From Capilliphycus robustus (GTDB lineage Bacteria > Cyanobacteriota > Cyanobacteriia > Cyanobacteriales > Microcoleaceae): a DNA stretch of 64,000 nt. The notes below the pieces were generated by a model. That model worked only from the letters and a program-made list of their open reading frames with translations, searched no databases and was not told the origin of the DNA. The stretch covers positions 1-64,000 of the forward strand of contig NZ_JAYGHR010000065.1 in assembly GCF_034932365.1 (NCBI RefSeq), given 5' to 3'. Shown piece after piece: positions 14,698-22,997 of this stretch; the first letter of the stretch is position 1; each line of letters opens with the position of its first letter. The position numbers and the translations under genes are program-made.

Positions 14698-16455
14698 TTA
14701 CATCCGCTCTAGGACAGATATGCCTAAGAGGGATAATCCTAATTTTAACGTGCGTGCGGTCAGATCGCATAGCCCTAAACGAGAGATTCGTTGAGCGTCT
14801 TCTGCTTTCAACACGGGACACTGGTCATAAAATTGATTAAATTTTTGACTAAGTTCAAATAAGTATTGACACAAACGGTTTGGGAGTAAGTCTGTCGCTA
14901 CTGCTTCAATCACTTCATTTAACTGTAATAAATGCTTGGCTAGGGTAAATTCAGCCTCTTCTTGAAGCTGCATTTTCGCCTCGGTTCCCACTTGTTTAAA
15001 GTCGATTTCTCCTTTGCGACGAATTCCTTGAATTCTCACATAAGCATAGAGTAAATAGGGCGCGGTATTTCCTTGCAATGACAGCATTTTATCAAAACTA
15101 AACACATAGTTACTGGTGCGATTTTGGCTGAGATCGGCATATTTAACCGCACTCATTCCTACAACTTTTGCCACATCATCAATAAACGCTTGGGACTCGG
15201 TTCTTTCTTCTTCTTTTATCCGCGTTTCTAAATCTTTTTCGGTGCGGTTAATCGCTTCATCTAATAACTCTCGCAGTCTAACCGTTTCCCCGGAACGAGT
15301 TTTTAACTTCTTCCCATCTTCCCCTAAAACTAACCCAAACGGAACATGAACCACCTCAACATTATCGGGTATCCAACCTGCTTTTCTCGCCACCTGCCAA
15401 ACTTGTGTAAAATGATTCGCTTGACCTGCATCGGTCACATAAATCATTCGATCCGCTTCATCTTGATTAATTCTATATCGTAGTGCCGCTAAATCAGTTG
15501 TGGCGTAATTATATCCGCCATCAGACTTCTGTACAATTAACGGTAACGCTTCCCCTTCTTTATTTTGAAACCCATCTAAAAAGACACATTTCGCGCCTTG
15601 ATTTTCTTCTAATAAGCCTGTTTTCTCTAAATCGGCTACAACTTCTGACAAGAAGGGATTATAAAACGATTCTCCTCGTTCTTCTAATTTAATATCCAAC
15701 AAATCATAAATCACTTGAAATTCGCGCCGAGATTGTTCACACAACAGTTGCCAAGCCCGACGGCTATCTTCAGCGCCTGCTTGTAATTTGACCACTTCTT
15801 GACGGGCGGTTTCTTTGAAGTCTTCGTCTTCATCAAAGCGAACTTTAGCCTGACGGTAAAATGCGACTAAATCCCCGATATCTAAGGCATCGGCTGTGGT
15901 TAACGCTTCGGGATAAACTTCTCGTAAATAAGTAATTAACATTCCAAATTGCGTCCCCCAATCTCCCACATGATTGAGACGCAAAATATCATGTCCTAAA
16001 AATTCTAAAATCCTCGCGATCGAATCTCCAATAATCGTTGAACGTAAATGTCCGACGTGCATTTCTTTAGCAATATTCGGGCTAGAAAAATCAACAATCA
16101 CTTTTTGGGGATGGTCAACACGGGGAATCCCTAAACGTTCATCTGTTAAAATGGTATTCAGTTTTGCTTCTAAATATTCGGGTTTCAGACGAAGATTGAT
16201 AAACCCTGGCCCTGCAATTTCTGGCGGTTGACAAATTTCGCTGATATCCAGTTTTTCGATAATTTGAGTGGCGATCGCTTTAGGATTATTTTTTAATACC
16301 TTCGTCAGCGACATCGCCACATTACATTGATAATCCCCAAATTTCGGATTACTCGCCGGAACCAACATCGGGTCAATTCCCGCCATCTCCTCACCAAACG
16401 CGGCGATAATGGCGTTGTCAAATTTGGCTTTAAGTTGTTCGACGGTAGAAGGCAT
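14698..16455 (-). CDS. argS: Arginyl-tRNA synthetase
   Basis: This 585-residue class I synthetase charges tRNA-Arg. An N-terminal Add-1 domain (about 1-110) is followed by the HIGH-type motif HVGHLRS in SSPNIAKEMHVGHLRSTIIGD and the Rossmann core. A KMSKS-like loop in degenerate form (GEDGKKLKTRSGE, typical of ArgRS) comes next. The all-alpha anticodon-binding domain starts at about 460 and ends with the usual GLSLLGISVLERM. Length is normal. The gene follows the phycobilisome-like gene on the same strand by 66 bases. Confidence 0.97.
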   Translation of the reverse strand: MPSTVEQLKAKFDNAIIAAFGEEMAGIDPMLVPASNPKFGDYQCNVAMSLTKVLKNNPKAIATQIIEKLDISEICQPPEIAGPGFINLRLKPEYLEAKLNTILTDERLGIPRVDHPQKVIVDFSSPNIAKEMHVGHLRSTIIGDSIARILEFLGHDILRLNHVGDWGTQFGMLITYLREVYPEALTTADALDIGDLVAFYRQAKVRFDEDEDFKETARQEVVKLQAGAEDSRRAWQLLCEQSRREFQVIYDLLDIKLEERGESFYNPFLSEVVADLEKTGLLEENQGAKCVFLDGFQNKEGEALPLIVQKSDGGYNYATTDLAALRYRINQDEADRMIYVTDAGQANHFTQVWQVARKAGWIPDNVEVVHVPFGLVLGEDGKKLKTRSGETVRLRELLDEAINRTEKDLETRIKEEERTESQAFIDDVAKVVGMSAVKYADLSQNRTSNYVFSFDKMLSLQGNTAPYLLYAYVRIQGIRRKGEIDFKQVGTEAKMQLQEEAEFTLAKHLLQLNEVIEAVATDLLPNRLCQYLFELSQKFNQFYDQCPVLKAEDAQRISRLGLCDLTARTLKLGLSLLGISVLERM

Positions 16456-16521
16456 TGGACGTGATCCAGTTTTGATAGGGGATTACAAGCTTTATGATAA
16501 AGGAATATTACCCAAAGCGGC

Positions 16522-17118
16522 CTAGCAGGGAAGAAAACGGCGCATTTGAGTAATCAGATGGTCAAAATAAGGGGCGAGATCTTCTGGGTTCGTCTCCGGG
16601 AAACGCTTCAAACTTGCGGCTTTCAAGCCTTCTAGCCCAGAAACCATCGCCTGTAAAGGGACATTTAATTCTTCATACAACAATTCCATATAATCTAGCC
16701 CTTCTTCGCTGGTATATTCGCGGCCTCCAGCTATCCCATAGGTAATACAGCGCAAAAAATGCCAAAAATCTCGCCAGCAAGCGTTAGCGCGATCGCTCGG
16801 ATAAAGATCACCCCCCGGATCGGTAATACCTGGATATTCAGACAAAACCGTTTCACGGGCTTCTGTGACGATCAGATCCGCCTGATCTCGCAGTAAACGC
16901 ACAACACCGACTCGGGCGAGGGCGGCAGCTTTTTCGGGTTCAGGGAAGTCTTGGAAGGTAGCGACTAACGCTTCAAGATCGCTATCGCTGGGATAACGTC
17001 CCTCGTCGTCTGCGGCTTGAAACCGGGCTATCGTCGCCGAGGGATAGATTTGTTCCCAGTTAGCCAAGCTGACAATGCGGGCTTTGGGAATGAGTTGTTT
17101 GGCTCGTTCGGTGAGCAT
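16522..17118 (-). CDS. Phycobilisome-domain (phycobiliprotein-like) protein
   Basis: This 198-residue protein has the phycobiliprotein fold pattern. An N-terminal helix pair is followed by ARVGVVRLLRDQADLI and a G-DLYPSDRANACWRDFWHFLR segment, which matches the ACLRD chromophore site of allophycocyanin and phycocyanin subunits. The conserved Cys, Arg and Asp are present, so bilin binding at the Cys82-type position is possible. The C-terminal helices follow (NVPLQAMVSGLEGLKAASL). It is about 35 residues longer than ApcA or CpcA and is not in a phycobilisome operon. It may be a special phycobilin-binding or regulatory paralogue; that is an inference. Confidence 0.82.
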   Translation of the reverse strand: MLTERAKQLIPKARIVSLANWEQIYPSATIARFQAADDEGRYPSDSDLEALVATFQDFPEPEKAAALARVGVVRLLRDQADLIVTEARETVLSEYPGITDPGGDLYPSDRANACWRDFWHFLRCITYGIAGGREYTSEEGLDYMELLYEELNVPLQAMVSGLEGLKAASLKRFPETNPEDLAPYFDHLITQMRRFLPC

Positions 17119-17452
17119 GGGTTTGAAGGTTTAGAGTTTTTAGGGGATTATGGTTCATTTTATTGTTAACACGTCCAGCCTGGTTTTGGGAAAAATACGG
17201 CTCAAACTGTACGGTAAATTAATATTTTTTACCAAAATAAAATTATTCTGATCCTAACAATGGCTTCACTTAGGTATGAATACAGTGATTCTGCCCCGGT
17301 ATTGCCGTCAATCCAAAACCTTAAACTGTGAAACTCAGATTCCGGAAAGTTTAAGAAAATTAACACTTTATTCCGTAAAAATACTAATATCATAATCGGA
17401 ACGCTATGATAGCTTTGAATTAAGCAAAATAACTTACAAAAGGCAGAAAACA

Positions 17453-17917
17453 ATGACTTTCCCCAATACAAAAGAAAACGTTAAAACTTTAGATAAAGTA
17501 ACGTCTGATACATCAGAACAAATAACTCACTCAAACTTAGCAGCGATTGGAGTGGGAGTTCTGGGGGGATTTGGAAGTGCATCAGTAAGTGCGCCTGTAA
17601 CGGTTGCAGGAGCAGTGGTTTGTGTGGCGGCTTATGGCGCGAAAAAAGCGATTCAAGAAAAGGACTGTTGCGCCCTAATTTCTGTAGCTGGAGGTGCATT
17701 TACGGGTGCCGGAATTTCTGCCATTTTAAGTGGAATGAGCTTGGCTTTGGCTGAAACAGCCGTCGGTATAAGCATGGGTCCAATTGTCGCCGCAGGTGCA
17801 ACGATTGGATTAGCAGGGTATGGTTTAACTCGGTTGGTTCAACGGGTGATGACTGTTCAAGCCAATTATGTTCCTTTAAAAAATATGGTTGCTCTTCCCC
17901 TTCGTTCTAAGCTATAA
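17453..17917 (+). CDS. Small Gly/Ala-rich membrane-type hypothetical protein
   Basis: The 154-residue product has a 28-residue polar head. Three hydrophobic, glycine-zipper-like segments follow (LAAIGVGVLGGFGSASV, VAGAVVCVAAYGAKK, AGGAFTGAGISAILSG) and a fourth near AAGATIGLAGYGLTRLV. Two adjacent cysteines (KDCCALIS) sit between them. This pattern resembles pore-forming or bacteriocin-like and phage-shock-type small proteins, but I recognise no family. It stands alone after a 330-base gap (17119-17452) that otherwise holds no gene I can support. Confidence 0.7.
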   Translation: MTFPNTKENVKTLDKVTSDTSEQITHSNLAAIGVGVLGGFGSASVSAPVTVAGAVVCVAAYGAKKAIQEKDCCALISVAGGAFTGAGISAILSGMSLALAETAVGISMGPIVAAGATIGLAGYGLTRLVQRVMTVQANYVPLKNMVALPLRSKL

Positions 17918-18121
17918 GCATATAAGGTTTGTGGGGCTAGATACTGAAAGCAAGACGTTAAATAGGGGTATACTCAACCAGTCAAATGAAAGATCTTCAA
18001 CCGGGTGTTTTTCTGCGAGATTCTGTTTGGATAGTCCAGGCGATTGCTAAGAATTTATACTCAAATCTTAACTAGAATCCTCAAAAAAACATTACAAATT
18101 ATTAAGAGTAGAGTCGGGTCA

Positions 18122-18137
18122 TCCGTATATTCACGGA
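18122..18137 (+). promoter_or_regulatory. TCCGT-N6-ACGGA palindrome upstream of the MFS gene
   Basis: TCCGTATATTCACGGA lies 133 bases before the ATG at 18271 and has the same arms and spacing as the sites at 3598, 20911 and 37412. The rest of the 17918-18270 gap holds no gene I can support. Confidence 0.45.
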
Positions 18138-18270
18138 GAGAGAAAAAAGTAACGGAATCTCTTGATCAATTGCAGCGTTAATCGATTCCCCTCAACTGTA
18201 TCTAATCAAACGGGTGAGCGTGAGGAACTTATGATAAAAGCAAGGGGTTAACTCTCAGTTTAGATTCAGC

Positions 18271-19455
18271 ATGAAGTCAACCCCATCAAAAAGCGCTGCG
18301 TTTAAATTTGTCATTTTGCTGGGAATTGTCAGTCTGTGTGCGGATGCAACCTATGAAGGGGCGCGAAGTATCAATGGGCAATTTTTAGGATCTCTCGGCG
18401 CGACGGGTACGGTTGTCGGGCTGGTTGCGGGGTTCGGTGAATTAATTGCCTACGGGTTACGTTTATTTATTGGTTTTTTAAGCGATCGCACTCGTCAATA
18501 TTGGCGGATTACGACGATTGGATATATTATTAATACCCTGGTTGTTCCCCTATTAGCTTTAGCCGGAAATTTACCTGTAGCGGCGGGACTGATGATGGCG
18601 GAACGAACCGGAAAAGCTATTCGCACTCCTCCGCGAGATGTGTTGTTATCTCATGCGGTGACGCAAGTGGGGACAGGGTTTGGCTTTGGTGTCCATGAAG
18701 CGTTGGATCAAATTGGGGCGGTATCTGGGCCATTAATGGTGGCGGTGGTTTTGTCTCTGCAAAATGATTATTCTGCGGGTTATACAACGTTAATGATTCC
18801 GGCGGTGATTGGGTTAATTGTACTACTCACTCTACAAAAAGTTTATCCAAATCCCCGTGAATTTGAACTCGCAAATCGACCAATTCTCAAAGCAGAAAAA
18901 TTTCCCAAAGCCTTTTGGTTGTATTTGGGATCAGTGGTGTTAATCGCCGCCGGATATGCTGATTTTCCCTTGATTGCCTATCATTTTCAACAGGTGAATC
19001 TGAGTGATACTAATTCAATTCCGTTGCTGTATGCTTTAGCAATGGGCGTTGATGCGATCGCCGCTATTTTATTTGGACGACTCTTTGATCGAATTGGACT
19101 ATTGAGTTTAGCGATCGCGGCTTTTTTGGCTTCAGTATTTGCACCGTTGGTTTTTTTAGGAACGCCTCAAGTGGCTATTGTTGGTATAATCCTTTGGGGA
19201 ATTGGTATGGGGGCGCAAGAATCGATTATGAAAGCTGGAATTACCCGAATTGTTTCTGCGGATCAGCGAGGTTCTGCGTTTGGAGTTTTTGCAACAGGTT
19301 ATGGTTTAGCCTGGTTTTTAGGGAGTGTGTTGATGGGGATTTTGTACGATCGCTCTCTCCTGGTTTTGGTGATTTTTTCTGTGATCATTCAACTGCTAGC
19401 ATTACCGCTTTTGTTAGGCGTTCATCGCCAGATGAATACACCCAACCCTCAATAA
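18271..19455 (+). CDS. Major facilitator superfamily transporter
   Basis: This 394-residue protein has about twelve membrane segments. The conserved MFS loop between helices 2 and 3 is visible as GFLSDRTRQYWR, and its counterpart between 8 and 9 as GRLFDRIGLL. The N-terminal region (LCADATYEGARSINGQFLGSLGATG) resembles a family of bacterial MFS proteins of unknown substrate. It is a single gene, convergent with the RNase D gene 33 bases away. Substrate unknown. Confidence 0.88.
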   Translation: MKSTPSKSAAFKFVILLGIVSLCADATYEGARSINGQFLGSLGATGTVVGLVAGFGELIAYGLRLFIGFLSDRTRQYWRITTIGYIINTLVVPLLALAGNLPVAAGLMMAERTGKAIRTPPRDVLLSHAVTQVGTGFGFGVHEALDQIGAVSGPLMVAVVLSLQNDYSAGYTTLMIPAVIGLIVLLTLQKVYPNPREFELANRPILKAEKFPKAFWLYLGSVVLIAAGYADFPLIAYHFQQVNLSDTNSIPLLYALAMGVDAIAAILFGRLFDRIGLLSLAIAAFLASVFAPLVFLGTPQVAIVGIILWGIGMGAQESIMKAGITRIVSADQRGSAFGVFATGYGLAWFLGSVLMGILYDRSLLVLVIFSVIIQLLALPLLLGVHRQMNTPNPQ

Positions 19456-19488
19456 GTTCTCGGCTTGTCTATTTAGGCATCTCCGGTG

Positions 19489-20115
19489 TTAATGATGCTC
19501 AAAGATATCTTTAAAATGCAGTAAATCTAAAGTCACCAAAGTCGGTAAACAGTCAAAACAGTTTTGGGCTAAATCTAAGCGTTCTTCTCGCTCTAACATC
19601 GCCATCAGTTTTTGTTGTACACTCAATAAATAGCGTACATCGTTGGCTGCATAGTTCAATTGATCTTTGGAAAGATTGCCGACATTTCCCCAGTCTGAAC
19701 TTTGAGAAGTTTTATCGAGTTCGACTTGTTCGAGTTCTTGGACTAAATCTTTTAGCCCATGTTTTCCGGTGTAGGTTCGGGCTAATTTACTGGCAATTTT
19801 GGTACAGAAAACGGGATTGACATCGATATCTAAATAATACAACAATGTGGCCATGTCAAACCGCGCAAAATGAAAAATTTTCAGCACGTTACTGGCTTCT
19901 AATAGGGTTTTTAAATGGGGGGCTTCGGTTTGATCTTTTTCGATCCTCACCGCCGTTACTTGACCCTTAGCATCACAAATCTGCACCAAACACAAGCGAT
20001 CACGCCAGGGTAGTAAACCCATCGTTTCGGTATCGATAGCTAACCGATCAGCCGTTAAGTAACTGGCTAGAATTTCCTCAGAAAGATCGCGATCGCAAAC
20101 CTGAAAATTATTCAT
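19489..20115 (-). CDS. Ribonuclease D-type 3'-5' exonuclease
   Basis: This is a 208-residue DEDD-family exonuclease. ExoI is AIDTETMGLLPWRDRLCLVQI with Asp and Glu, ExoII is IFHFARFDMATL, and ExoIII is LNYAANDVRYLLSVQQKL with the Tyr and Asp of the DEDDy subgroup. It lacks the HRDC domains of E. coli RNase D, as is normal for this short bacterial and cyanobacterial type. It probably trims RNA 3' ends. It is the downstream neighbour of the CAP-domain gene (30-base gap), so the two may be co-transcribed. Confidence 0.92.
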   Translation of the reverse strand: MNNFQVCDRDLSEEILASYLTADRLAIDTETMGLLPWRDRLCLVQICDAKGQVTAVRIEKDQTEAPHLKTLLEASNVLKIFHFARFDMATLLYYLDIDVNPVFCTKIASKLARTYTGKHGLKDLVQELEQVELDKTSQSSDWGNVGNLSKDQLNYAANDVRYLLSVQQKLMAMLEREERLDLAQNCFDCLPTLVTLDLLHFKDIFEHH

Positions 20116-20145
20116 AAGAAAAGAGAAATTTAACTCCGAATCTGA

Positions 20146-20691
20146 TCACCGACTGCGAACAAAAATCTGAGTAAAATAATACTCTCCCTTCGCATTTCTG
20201 GCAATCCCGATCCCCGTTAAATTAAAGTTTCCTTCCATATTGCGACGATGACCATCACTGGCGATCCAGCCTTCGACGGCTTTTCGACCCGGATCAGCAT
20301 ATCCCGAATTATACGCTAAATTTTCAGCAATCATCCGATATGGAATTTTTTGACCCACCGCCTGAAATCGTTGTTTTGATCCATCATGGCTAAATTTGAC
20401 TTCTCCACTCGCCATCGCCTCGCTATGCTTCACAGCTTCCTCGCTAATACGCGGATCAAGTTGTAGGGGAGGTAAGTTTTTTGAGGCGCGATATTCATTG
20501 ACTTGTTGATGAACAGACTGTTTTAACTCATCGAGATTATCAACACGTTTGGCGATCGGAAAAGATGACATTTCAGGAATAGAGAATGAAGGATCGATAG
20601 GAGTTTGAAAACCCCGTTCCTTTAAAAATAACACAACTGCTATGAATCCGGGTATAAGAAAGGGTAGGATATGCGATCGCTGTTTGGGCAT
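20146..20691 (-). CDS. CAP (SCP/PR1) domain protein, membrane-anchored
   Basis: This 181-residue protein has an N-terminal membrane segment (HILPFLIPGFIAVVLFL), which acts as signal or anchor, and a CAP domain from about residue 58. Bacterial-type motifs are LDPRISEEAVKHSEAMASG, KFSHDG, IAENLAYNSG, GWIASDGHRRNMEGNFNLTGIG and YYFTQIFV. The histidines and glutamates of the CAP cavity (SHDG, AENL, GHRRN) are present. Function of bacterial CAP proteins is largely unknown; the location is extracytoplasmic. Confidence 0.9.
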   Translation of the reverse strand: MPKQRSHILPFLIPGFIAVVLFLKERGFQTPIDPSFSIPEMSSFPIAKRVDNLDELKQSVHQQVNEYRASKNLPPLQLDPRISEEAVKHSEAMASGEVKFSHDGSKQRFQAVGQKIPYRMIAENLAYNSGYADPGRKAVEGWIASDGHRRNMEGNFNLTGIGIARNAKGEYYFTQIFVRSR

Positions 20692-20910
20692 TTCTTGATG
20701 ATTAAAATAGATTTTGTACGCTACTTATGGCGATGGGGGATGGTTGGTAAGTACACCGCAAGCATTTATTCTAATTTAACTCATTTTTTAGAAAACAGGA
20801 AGAGGTGTAGGGTTTATCAAACGATCTTCTCGTGATGACTGAGGAAAATTACGGCAATTTATTGTCCGGTGTGATGTTTTTGAGGTTTATTTTATTTGTT
20901 TTATTAAATT

Positions 20911-20926
20911 TCCGTAAATCTACGGA
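20911..20926 (+). promoter_or_regulatory. TCCGT-N6-ACGGA palindrome, second identical copy
   Basis: TCCGTAAATCTACGGA is identical to the site at 3598-3613 and again ends 85 bases before the ATG of the paralogue. The flanking leader also aligns (AGTTCATTGAT, TTTTATAAATTTTC, GGAGTTCAA), so the leader was duplicated with the gene. The 20692-20910 stretch holds nothing else I recognise. Confidence 0.6.
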
Positions 20927-21010
20927 TGCTTGATGAGAATCAAACGAGTATATTTGAGTTATAAGTTCATTGATAAGATTTTATAAATTTTCACTCTAGG
21001 AGTTCAATTC

Positions 21011-21493
21011 ATGCTTGGATGGATTTTTGGTGGCTTCGTTAAAAAGATAGAACGTTCCGCGAAAAAAGTAGAACGAGATTTTGTTGATCGTTCGGCCAAA
21101 AAGTTGAATAAACTGGCGAATGACCTTGATTACATGGTCGCAAAGCGAACGGACAAAGTAATGAACCGGATGGAAAGTCTAGAAAATAAGACGGTTCAAG
21201 ATATTAACAAAATAATAGATCAAGCTACGGAAAAAGTTGATTACATGGTCGCCAAACGAACAGATAAAGTAATGAACCGGATGGAAAGGCTAGAAAATAA
21301 TACGGTTCAAGATATTAACAAAATAATAGATCAAACCGATGAAAAAGTCAAGGAAAACCTGCGGGAAATTGATCGCATTCGCAGGGAAACTATCGAAGAA
21401 GTCAACCAGACCATTCAAGTCGAATTTGAAGTCTGTCGGGGAATGAATTCCCCGTCTAATAAACAAAGTCCTTTGAAAAAGACTAACAATTAA
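21011..21493 (+). pseudogene. Truncated duplicate of the coiled-coil gene at 3698
   Basis: Residues 1-136 match the 3698 product closely (MLGWIFGGFVKKIERSAKKV, two DYMVAKRTDKV repeats instead of three, EEVNQTIQ). Similarity then stops at 21419. The next bases (from 21422) match the DNA just before the stop of the GUN4 gene at 6126 and the MITE-like repeat behind it, so the last 24 residues are repeat-derived. The simplest reading is that the whole cassette was duplicated and about 1.9 kb (4218-6125 equivalent) was later deleted. The N-terminal half could still be made as a 160-residue protein. Confidence 0.85.
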
Positions 21494-21547
21494 ACTTGAG
21501 TCTGTTTTAACCGACTTTCACTATCAGACAGGGAATTAATTCCCTGG
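21437..21547. repeat. MITE-like multi-hairpin repeat, copy 3
   Basis: GGGGAATGAATTCCCC, AGTCCTTT..., TTTTAACCGACTTTC and GGGAATTAATTCCC follow in the same order as copies 1 and 2. Its first third codes for the tail of the truncated gene and supplies the stop codon. The remaining gap to 21707 shows nothing else. Confidence 0.78.
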
Positions 21548-21707
21548 TAAAATGATATTTTTTTAGCAAAGGTTGAATTAAATCTTCCTAAATACACCTT
21601 CAGATAGAAGATGATTGAGGAAATAATTGTTAAATTAAGCGCGAATCTTTGTGTCTTTGTGGTGAGTTTCCCAAATAAAATTTATGGGTGAACTCCCGAG
21701 TTTTTAA

Positions 21708-22172
21708 TTAAAATTCCTCTTTTTTCAAGACTTTCCGAAAACAAATAATCCGCTCTACTTCCAAGTATCCTAACGCTAAATGGGCTTGTAAACTTATCGA
21801 GTTATCTAACTCACAATCACTCGCCATTTCTTCAATTCCCTTCTGTTTTGCCCAATTTTCTGCTGCTAAGACTAACGCTTTCCCCCATCCTTGACGGCGT
21901 AAATCTGAGTCAACATACCATCCCTCAATATATCCAACCCGGGAAGATTTACACCCTTCAGCATAGCTACGAATATTCACTTCTAGAAATCCGCCTAATT
22001 TCCCGTTCGGTCTTTCGATCACAAACGTTTCTAAATGGGGGTCATTTGTGCTATAATATTGATCGATTTCTTGGGAATGTTCCTCTAAACTTTCAGGGGG
22101 AGAATACCATAACTGATTCCGCATTCTCAACCATTCAAAAGCATCGCTTTTTCGCACCTGACGAATTTTCAT
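21708..22172 (-). CDS. GNAT acetyltransferase, AAC(6')-I-like
   Basis: This 154-residue GNAT protein resembles chromosomal aminoglycoside 6'-N-acetyltransferases: an N-terminal MKIRQVRKSDAFEWLRMRNQ, then LGGFLEVNIRSYAEGC, VGYIEGWYVDSDLRRQGWGK (acetyl-CoA loop R-Q-G-W-GK) and ASDCELDNSISLQAHLALGY. The EGC-S--VGY-EGWYVD string is the most specific sign. Whether it acts on aminoglycosides is not shown; many chromosomal relatives have other or unknown substrates. It starts 5 bases after the stop of the TIGR03943-like gene, so it is the third gene of that operon. Confidence 0.85.
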   Translation of the reverse strand: MKIRQVRKSDAFEWLRMRNQLWYSPPESLEEHSQEIDQYYSTNDPHLETFVIERPNGKLGGFLEVNIRSYAEGCKSSRVGYIEGWYVDSDLRRQGWGKALVLAAENWAKQKGIEEMASDCELDNSISLQAHLALGYLEVERIICFRKVLKKEEF

Positions 22173-22177
22173 AGTCG

Positions 22178-22987
22178 TTAATATTCATAAGGATTTCTCG
22201 GTTCAGGAATAGGGGTTAATTTTGTGGCTTTTATCGTTAATCTTCGTTCCCCGTCAATAGTTTGCGTTATCATTTGACCAACCACCTCTAACCAACTATC
22301 TTGAGGATAATCTTGGCGGTTCGTATTAGCTGGAAGTAACACAGGTAAACCGACAGGATAAGCATCAGCCGCACAACAAGTAATCACAAACCGAGACAGC
22401 CATAAATATTCTGGAGGAAGGGAAGGCGGATAAATAATAAAACCCGTTACTTTAGCGTTTTGGCCGGTGTAGGAGTCTGGTTCTGGGTTAACATTCAACA
22501 TCCTTACCCATTCTATCAACGATCGCTCCTCGGGTTTGGCTGCCGTCCGAAATTCTTGAGGTTGAGTGCGAGTCACAGGTAAAGATTCCGTTAGCCCCCG
22601 TTGTAAAGCCGTATGACTGCCGAAAGTTTTTGGGGTGATCCATAAACCCAAAATAGCCGCAGCGAGGAAAATCAGGCTACTCCAGCCGGGAGGAAACAGG
22701 CTAATATGTTGAAGAGTTTGGGATTTTTTGGGGATTTCCGACTCAAGACTATCGGTTTCTAGGACTTGGTAAAATTTCACAGTGCCAATTCCCAGTAAAC
22801 CAATTCCGCCGATAATCGTCAATATGAAATAATTGGGATGAATGAGAATATTGAGTTTACCTGTTATCCAATATTTCAATAATAAAATTCCCCAAGCCAA
22901 AATCGCGATCGGATCAAGCCAGGGTTGAACCTTTTGCCATAGGGGAGTTAGGCGACGACGGACAGCAGTGAAGCGACGATCAATCAT
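22178..22987 (-). CDS. TIGR03943-family membrane protein (permease partner)
   Basis: This is a 269-residue protein with two or three N-terminal membrane segments (LDPIAILAWGILLLKYW, FILTIIGGIGLLGIGTV, LIFLAAAILGLWITP) and a soluble C-terminal domain (AKVTGFIIYPPSLPPEYLWL, SRFVITCCAADAYPVGLPV, DSWLEVVGQMI). The ITCCAADA motif with paired cysteines is typical of this family, which is almost always encoded beside a DUF318-type permease. In several bacteria the pair is zinc-regulated; I saw no clear Zur box here. It follows the permease gene by 10 bases. Confidence 0.88.
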   Translation of the reverse strand: MIDRRFTAVRRRLTPLWQKVQPWLDPIAILAWGILLLKYWITGKLNILIHPNYFILTIIGGIGLLGIGTVKFYQVLETDSLESEIPKKSQTLQHISLFPPGWSSLIFLAAAILGLWITPKTFGSHTALQRGLTESLPVTRTQPQEFRTAAKPEERSLIEWVRMLNVNPEPDSYTGQNAKVTGFIIYPPSLPPEYLWLSRFVITCCAADAYPVGLPVLLPANTNRQDYPQDSWLEVVGQMITQTIDGERRLTIKATKLTPIPEPRNPYEY

Positions 22988-22997
22988 AGGTAAACGA

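Noticed and set aside
17229..17471. Minus-strand open frame of 80 codons before the Gly/Ala-rich gene
   Set aside because: It covers the promoter region of 17453 and shows no conserved features or start signals.
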